Position numbers and translations under genes: made by a program. Source: Membranipora membranacea (Eukaryota; Bryozoa; Gymnolaemata; Cheilostomatida; Membraniporidae). Taken from it: a DNA stretch of 64,000 nucleotides. The DNA is taken from positions 19,826,062 to 19,890,061 of the forward strand of contig OU612074.1 in assembly GCA_914767715.1 (NCBI GenBank), written 5' to 3'. Shown here piece after piece: positions 57,330-64,000 of this stretch. The notes beneath the pieces were generated by a model. It did no database searches and had not been told where the DNA came from. It worked only from the letters and a program-made list of their open reading frames with translations. Numbering within the stretch: position 1 is the first letter of the stretch; every line of letters begins with the position of its first letter.

Positions 57330-60300
57330 AATGAATATTTTAAGACCCTATATTCTGCGGAATATAACATTTAAAGCAATGAAACTCCAATATTATCAGG
57401 GTAAAAGCAAAAAAAACCTCTAGAGTTTGGTCAGAAAACTATAACAATGAAATCCTGGTAGCAACTGATAAACTCTGACACTTCCACAGATTTAAAACGC
57501 AGTTATGAATGAAGAAAATAGGCACATTTACCTCATATAAAAGTGTGAGGAAAAACTATAGATACCTACATGCAAAATTGAGGAAGGACAATGGGTACTG
57601 GTATATAAATATGAGAAAGGACTGTGTTGCCTAAAATATACATCAGAGACAGCGGTCACTTTGTATGGAATGTCCCAGGAGAGGTGTGGGGGTTCGAAAT
57701 GAATATCAAGTTTAGAATCTCTTATTCTCTAAATTTGGATTAGACTCAAAGCGAACCAAATAACAAATGCTCGGGCGCAAATAGCTGTTGTTTTGCTGAC
57801 GGTAGATGCCGAGAACACCTCAGTTCTTACCCTTGTTTCCATGTCTAACAATAAACTGTACATACTCATGGGGTATCAGCAGTCTCAAGGTCGTTTACTG
57901 GGTCGTGCCAGGATATTGTTTGATATGGTTTTCTTTGTAGGGGTATTTAAAGTTTCTCCATTTGCGACATCATGCGTCATGATAACTGAAAATAATGTAT
58001 TACTGGTTCATGCTAAGTTCACCTAATCATATATGTGTATGTACAGGCAGCATGCGGATAAAGGTCACTTATATAAGATGTCTGACCAGGATGTCAACAA
58101 ACGAGGTATATCTGTTGTGTTTAATACTGCTATGACGTCGCAACAGACAAGTTAAATACAGCAGAGCTCCCGCATAGGACATGAATGGATGATTTTAAAT
58201 GCGGTTAAATTTTGATATGGTTTTGTTTAACAAGCAATCAATACTTTGGCATGCATGAAAATTACAAATGATATTGCGGAGCACCATGACGGCTCTTTTA
58301 TAAAGTCTTGGTTGGACAGCAAAACCGCAATTTGCATATCGCCATTACATGTTAAATGTGAAATCACCCTCGTGTCTGATGCCTCGTGTGAACAGATTAA
58401 GAATTTGCAAGTCATGATGATGGTCATATTCATTAAAGCCCAGTAAAAATAAAATTAAATATGTCACTAATCAACCAAAATAACCAATGACCAATAATTG
58501 CCAGCAAATTGGTCATTTTCTTAGATAGGAATATAAATAGCCTCAGGATTACTTGTCAAAAATAGCCACAGGATCTACGAGTATTAATTTTATATTTCTT
58601 AATCTCATGTGCATAGTTTTTTTTACTTTTGAAGACTTTCCTTTAAAGTTCACATAGTCATCCAACTTCCTAGGCAATAAGAGCCCACCTGCACTTTAAA
58701 CATGACAACAAAAAAGCTCAATAAACAAATTCAAGTTAGGAGATACTCTCACCCTGCCCCTGATGACTGACACAATGTTCTTAGAACCCAAGCTACACAT
58801 ACCGATCATTGTACTGACGTCATAGCAATAGAGGATGGCAGTGATCTATTATTAGTGGATATTATATCTGTTAGTCTCTCCCTCGAGGATTATCCTCTCA
58901 CGCCACACCTGTAATATCAAGGATATAGTGTAGCTTTGTGCTATCAATGTAAAGTTCTCATGACTCTGACGGAGCAAGGATGTGGATTGTACGTGCATTG
59001 GAGGATGAGCAAAATAATGATTCTTTAATATTGCAACATATACACCGGTAAAGTTTCCTTATAGTGTGTAAAAACCTGAAAATTTCACCTGAAAGCTGCT
59101 TTGTTGTTAAAAGGTCTTGATGGCTGAAAATGTCATCCACACATATACATATAAAAGAATTGTTGTGTTTCGTACCAGCATCATAACTTTCCATAGGTTG
59201 ATATTCGTGTAGTACACATCTCAACCCCAGATGATGCTACGTATATGAGTCAGTCACAAAGATGGGGCCGGGGGCCGTCGGACAGTGGGCTAGAGTCTGG
59301 GGCTAAGGTAAAAGAAGCTCCACCTTTCATAGACGTGTTGAATCGAACACTGCGTCTGGCTTCTCTACAGGCCAACCTAGTGTGTTTTAGTCAATCATTG
59401 AAATCCATATCTGGAAAACAAAGGGCTTGCAAAAATATCCCTAGTAGCAATCTAGAAATGCCCTAATCATCGACACTGTATGGGCTATAATTACTGTTTG
59501 CAATTTTGTAAACAAGACAATTTCTCAGGCTAATTATTCATGCTACTAGGGACAGCCAATCAGATAACAGTCAGATGGGTCCCTGTGTTTAGTGTCCTAA
59601 CCGTATAACGCTATGATACTATTTCCATTCTAAGAGAAGAATCTAATTCAGTGTAGTCAATATAATACCAAAGAGCGCGGCAAGAATATGATATTAACTT
59701 TTGCTGACTTTTTTATACATTATATGACTTGATCAGCAAATAAAATTGATATTATCATTATAATTACTTATCCATAGCATTAAACAACAATTACTATTCA
59801 CTATACAAAACAAGCTTGATCATAAGTCAAGTAGAACCAGCGAGTCTTATTGCAGTTATTTTTTTTTTCTTGTAGGTATTTAAGGCTGTGTGTATATATG
59901 ATCTTTATTATATATATTATATTATTAATTGAGAAAATAGCCTGCAGAAAAATAAGATATATAATTTTTGGTGCATCTAAACAAAAGAAACCGTAATTCA
60001 TGTTAGTTCATTAGTGGGAAGGTATTGTTTAGATGTGAAAAACATGAGAACTTAATTTTATGACACATTTAAACAATAGAGATCGCAGTCCATGATTGAC
60101 AAAGTCTTGATTTAATTGCGCTGTTCCATTATAAGATTTACTTTAATAGCTTATATTATCTTCATATAATTGATCTTTAACACAAAATCATGATACATGA
60201 GTATATAAGTATAGAAGTGAAATTTATGATTGCAGTGGCGATAAACTCTCGCATGAAGACCAAACTGTTACACTTTAATTCCATTTCTATCCAGTGGATT

Positions 60301-60823
60301 TAAATTTGAGCTTGCGGATAAATCGCTGAATCTTAATCATAACATTCCGTTCAAATTACAATGATATCATGTGTCAGGGAATTGGAATAAAGCAAGATTT
60401 AGTAGTAGTTAAACTCCAGAAGTAACTTATTTGTTAGGTTTGATACCCAGCTTGTGAGGTAGCTGATAATGATCACATCGATGCACTAACAGCAAGATGT
60501 GTTTTATCTGTGATTATTGATATTCTTTCAGAAATTGTAGGAAAACATTCGATCAAAATATTTCAATTCAATATTAGGATGTTAAATAGCCATTGGACAC
60601 ATATATGTAAGTTGTTATTAAACAAATGTCTGGTTATACAAAGCTCTAACTGTTTGTTAGATCAGCAGAATACTGAAAAGAAGTTTTACTAACTCTAATA
60701 TCATACCATTGCTAAATACTCATTTTCATATGAGTGGAACATTCACAGAAAAGTAATAGTTTAAATGTTACGCCAAAAATAAAAAGTGTGAAAAAGAAAG
60801 AAAAGAATAATTACAACCTATTA

Positions 60824-63097
60824 TCAGGTAATTTTATTACCCATATTAGCTGCTGCTGCATCAGTAGGCGTTTCAGCCTCTTCACTTTCCTGCCTCCCCT
60901 CAACAAAGTGGAATGGCTCTAGTCTCAGGTCTGGAGGAAGCTGGACGTTGAGCTGTCTCAGCATTTCCTCAGTCTCTTTTATATTGAATCTCAGTCTTTT
61001 TAATGATTGTGTTATATCGGGAGTTTTCTTCAGCTGGTCTGCACAGCGGGCGTACGCCTTCTGTCGGTCCTGTAACCGATCCATTAGTACCTTTATAGTC
61101 GCATCCACCTGATAATATAGAGTGAAATGAATATAAAGCATATACATAGTTATATTATGTTATTATATTCATACTGTATTTTATCAATATAATAATGGTT
61201 GTATGAAGAGCTCTTGATTTTCTGTGGTGTTGTAGCATCAAAGTGTCAGTCCTACTAGGCCATGTTTGGTATGGTTTTAAAGATCTCTGGATGAAAAGTC
61301 ATAAGGGCATATGAAATAAACAGCCTGTGAACCTAATGGCAGTAAAACTGCTGCCAAGTCTGAAAATTGGGATCATAATGAATCATAGTGATTTATTGCC
61401 TCCCACTGACAACTATGATCCACTATGATCCTTGCTAAAATAATTGAAAAAACTAATTGCTATTTTCCACAATTTTCAGTTTTTTAAAACTTTTATTTGC
61501 CCTATGAACTCACAATAATTGATTAACTGGGGTAATATATCCACTATTCTAATAGGACTGACCCTTTAAAGGGGAATCAAACAGAAGTAGATAATTTATT
61601 GTTGAGAAATATTCCAGTTGGTTGGTGTAGTAGGTTGCAAAAGAATTGAAAAAAACAATATTACTATCATGTCAATCCTGCTGCTGCAAAGCTTGGAAAA
61701 GCATAAAAAATCGTAGCGACCCACAAACCTCCGGTCTGATTATTACAAACAGGCAAGCAAACTGTCAAATAAGAGGCGGTAGATTGTAGGCGTCTAACTA
61801 ACGCCCATATCAATTCAGTCCTCAGAATATTACCTCCTTCATGCGAGCAGTGAGTTGGTTTTGTTCCACACTAACAGACTGAGAACATGTATGCAGGTGG
61901 TCCTGATAGATCTTACAGATATTTATCAGAGCTTTAGTATCGATCGCTCCGGTGACTCCTCCGATCGCTATGTCGTGTAGCAAGGGCTACATGAAGCAGT
62001 AAAAAAGATAACAGAACAACTATTAAGATTACATAGTAAACTTTGCCTGTTACATTTGATAATTTCGAAATTTCAATTAAATTAGATTTCAAAACTAGGT
62101 TTGTAATTTATTTTATTAAATCTCAGGAGAAGACAAATCAAATTAAGTAGAAATCCCTTTGTAAGCAACAAATCACCAGGAATATGGAATCACCATAATG
62201 TTCAAATCATAAGAGATTTGCTTCACATCAAGGAGTCCTTGTTCACATATATGCTGCTGCATTAGAACAAAAGCATATGACAGGTATGGTCAATGGGAGG
62301 TAACTTCAGATGCTTGAAACCTAAGGTAATCCAGATCATCTGAGCTTAATGGTTAAATTGGCCAACAATGTCAGCCAAGAAGCAAGTAGATGCTAACCTT
62401 GAACTCTGGAATGTCATGCAGTAGCTGAAGATCATTAGACTCTAGAGTCATCTTTGGCACTGCAGCATCTCGAACCACGACTAGCGTACTTCGACCACTA
62501 GCAGAACTGAGGCTATCTATGGGGCTACCTGTATCATCTACAAAATAAGACGGAGGTGAACAATTGAACTGGACCTCGCTTCATCATATCATTGAGTAGA
62601 CGGTAGGACATAGGACTTTACACATACATACTATATTATTATGGTTTCATAAGTCATTCCCTAGGACTTCCCCCACCAAGTTCAAAACACATAGATAGGG
62701 CCCTGCCATGGGCCCCTGGGACTTACATATCTTTACTTTGCCAATGTCCAGTATCAACCACATTGGACATTGGCAAAGTAAAGATATGTAAGTCCCAGGG
62801 GCCCATGAGCCCTGCACCAACTGTTACTATAGAAAGGAGGGGACCAACACAACAACAAGCCTTTTTGTCTCAGAGGTCAAAAAGTTGCCTTTTACTATTT
62901 GTTATTTGTATACTCTCAGGTCAACCTCTATCAATAAATAAATAAATAATATATATATTCAATAATATAAATTCACTCAGCTCACCTTTGGAGAGAGAGT
63001 CATAAGTTGAATGGCCTCCATCTGCTCCTGGTGAAGTTGCTGGAATGCTAGATCCAAGATCTCTAGAAGATACCTTCTCTCTTAGCCAGTTCAGCAT
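60824..63097 (-). CDS. BORCS5: BLOC-1-related complex subunit 5, 229 aa, four exons
   Basis: Exons in transcript order: 62986-63097, 62398-62537, 61834-61986, 60824-61108. All are GT-AG and the 690 bases stay in frame. BORC is a lysosome-surface complex that recruits the GTPase Arl8 and so kinesin, moving lysosomes outward. Human BORCS5 features match in order: a LVVVRDA segment, a LHDIPEFKPLLHDI segment, then IYQDHLHTCSQSV with QNQLTARMKE, then RQKAYARCADQL and LPPDLRLEPF. The body is mostly predicted coiled coil. The protein adds a C-terminal tail (FVEGRQESEEAETPTDAAAA) after the LEPF motif. The N-terminus MLNWLREK lacks the Gly2 that is myristoylated in human BORCS5. No in-frame MG start is visible in this exon, so an extra upstream exon or another anchoring mode is possible. 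Confidence 0.93.
62707..62807. repeat. Perfect 43-bp inverted repeat, 15-base loop
   Basis: Bases 62707-62749 are the exact reverse complement of 62765-62807, with the loop agtatcaaccacatt. It lies in the first intron of BORCS5. The arm sequence is unlike the other palindromes in the window. Confidence 0.9.
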
Positions 63098-64000
63098 TCT
63101 TCATTTATATATATCTGACCAATTTCTTAGGGAAGCTGAAATGAAGACAGTTTTGGATAAATTTACAACTGCAATTTACAACTTTAGATTGACAACAGTG
63201 AATCATACAAACCCATTTCTATAACACCCTCAACTGTTAAAAATTATATGATTGGCTGAATCAAGGCTGTGCTGCTTTATGATTGGCCTGCATCTGAGCA
63301 GAAGTTAGGAGACACACAATTGGCCATTGTATTTCCTAGCCTCAGATTTGTCTATTGAGGAAGTTGGTGCATTAATTATCATGATAGGTGGGGGAAAGTG
63401 AAAAGAAATCCAGGTGCACAAGCTAACACTCCTACCTTGAACTTTTAAATCACTTCCTGTGATATTTTCTTTGAACAGCTGGTGAAATAATTTACTGAGG
63501 TATATCTATCATAGAAAAGTCAAGCCCTTCTTATTAACACTATGCCCTATGTACTGGACCAAAACCCTTACAAGAAATCATATAAAGTGGGAATGAGTGG
63601 TACAATCTAAATGGTCGACCTGCCCTCAGTTTAATAGCTATTTAATAGTGAACTTTTTAATTCCTGAATTGAAATTATATTATTAGTTTTGTTAGTTTTG
63701 TTAGTATTGTTGTCATGATGATTAATTAATAATGACAATCATTATAAGTTGGGTTTGGGCCGGCACTGAAAAAATCCTTGGTTCCAGCCAAGAATAAACT
63801 CTTACTGATTTCCATAGCGACTTATTCAAAGTTTGGCACTTATCTTCATAATACACTCACTCCACTGGTTTGTTTGGGTGGGGCATATAATATATATTGA
63901 GTAGTTTGCTTAGAAAATACTTGCTAGGCTTTCGCTTGCAAATTGCTCACTCATTGATGGATCTATATACATTTTAAGTTGGCATTTTGGTAACTCACTT
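63098..64000. other. Upstream region of BORCS5
   Basis: It probably holds the 5' leader and promoter of BORCS5. Ttgtta/tattgt-rich simple sequence lies at 63685-63720. No TATA box at a useful distance or other gene is evident. Confidence 0.35.

Noticed and set aside
58227-58433. Minus strand SHEASDTRVISHL-like frame
   Set aside because: It recalls a motif in some animal transposon proteins (HEEADTR), but the match is short and isolated. It is too weak to annotate.
59245-59466. + strand open frame starting MSQSQRWGRGPSDSG
   Set aside because: It has an RWGR that could suggest a peptide precursor, but no signal peptide, no repeated cleavage sites and no partner exons. Left out as unsupported.
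1-64000. CRISPR arrays, operons or bacterial origin
   Set aside because: There are no evenly spaced repeats with unique spacers, and the genes have introns with consistent phases. The window is eukaryotic nuclear DNA.

Overview
This is nuclear DNA of an invertebrate animal. Genes are split by GT-AG introns, the sequence is AT-rich, and introns and gaps hold LINE, hAT, Mutator-like and SINE-type elements. One gene is a clear orthologue of a metazoan lysosome-positioning subunit (BORCS5). Another encodes a secreted VWA-HYR-sushi protein, an animal-only domain combination. A third encodes a prepropeptide with Gly-Trp-Gly-Lys-Arg amidation/cleavage sites, which points to an animal with neuropeptides; Trp-amides of this kind occur in molluscs, annelids and arthropods. 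I cannot name the species or phylum from the sequence.

Layout. 1-5.3 kb: a degraded PHD finger, a run of duplicated small exons of an unknown + strand gene, a broken Mutator-like (MULE) transposase and a LINE RT relic. 5.3-9.4 kb: no gene; a deleted hAT element at 6957-7486 and tandem repeats. 9.46-28.54 kb (+): a protein kinase gene of eight coding exons (253 aa). Its 5' end is duplicated, giving two leader exons and two alternative glycine-loop exons. Its introns carry nested hAT elements, an inverted-repeat element, several LINE relics and a nearly full-length CR1/Rex1-like LINE on the minus strand (24.0-26.9 kb).

28.9-39.8 kb: tail-to-tail zone. A + strand serine-rich repeat/membrane protein gene (32.16-34.64 kb) meets the 3' end of the minus strand VWA-HYR-sushi gene. 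A tandem duplication of about 3.08 kb (33.59-36.66 and 36.66-39.6 kb) copied the terminal exons of both genes, so each has alternative last exons. A third, broken copy of the VWA-HYR gene tail lies at 29.0-29.7 kb.

38.87-51.47 kb (-): the VWA-EGF-HYR3-sushi-Thr-rich secreted protein gene, 15 coding exons, 769 aa, continuous in reading frame across every junction. A 197-bp hAT element with a perfect 8-bp target duplication, a tRNA-derived SINE and a hairpin MITE family sit in its introns. 53.53-56.03 kb (-): a four-exon, 153-aa amidated-peptide precursor with a decayed unrelated ORF in its last intron. 60.82-63.10 kb (-): BORCS5, four exons, 229 aa. The rest is intergenic sequence in which I see little.

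All gene models were assembled by hand from splice signals, reading phase and protein motifs. There is no transcript evidence. The genes show no obvious common pathway; they are neighbours on a chromosome, not an operon.
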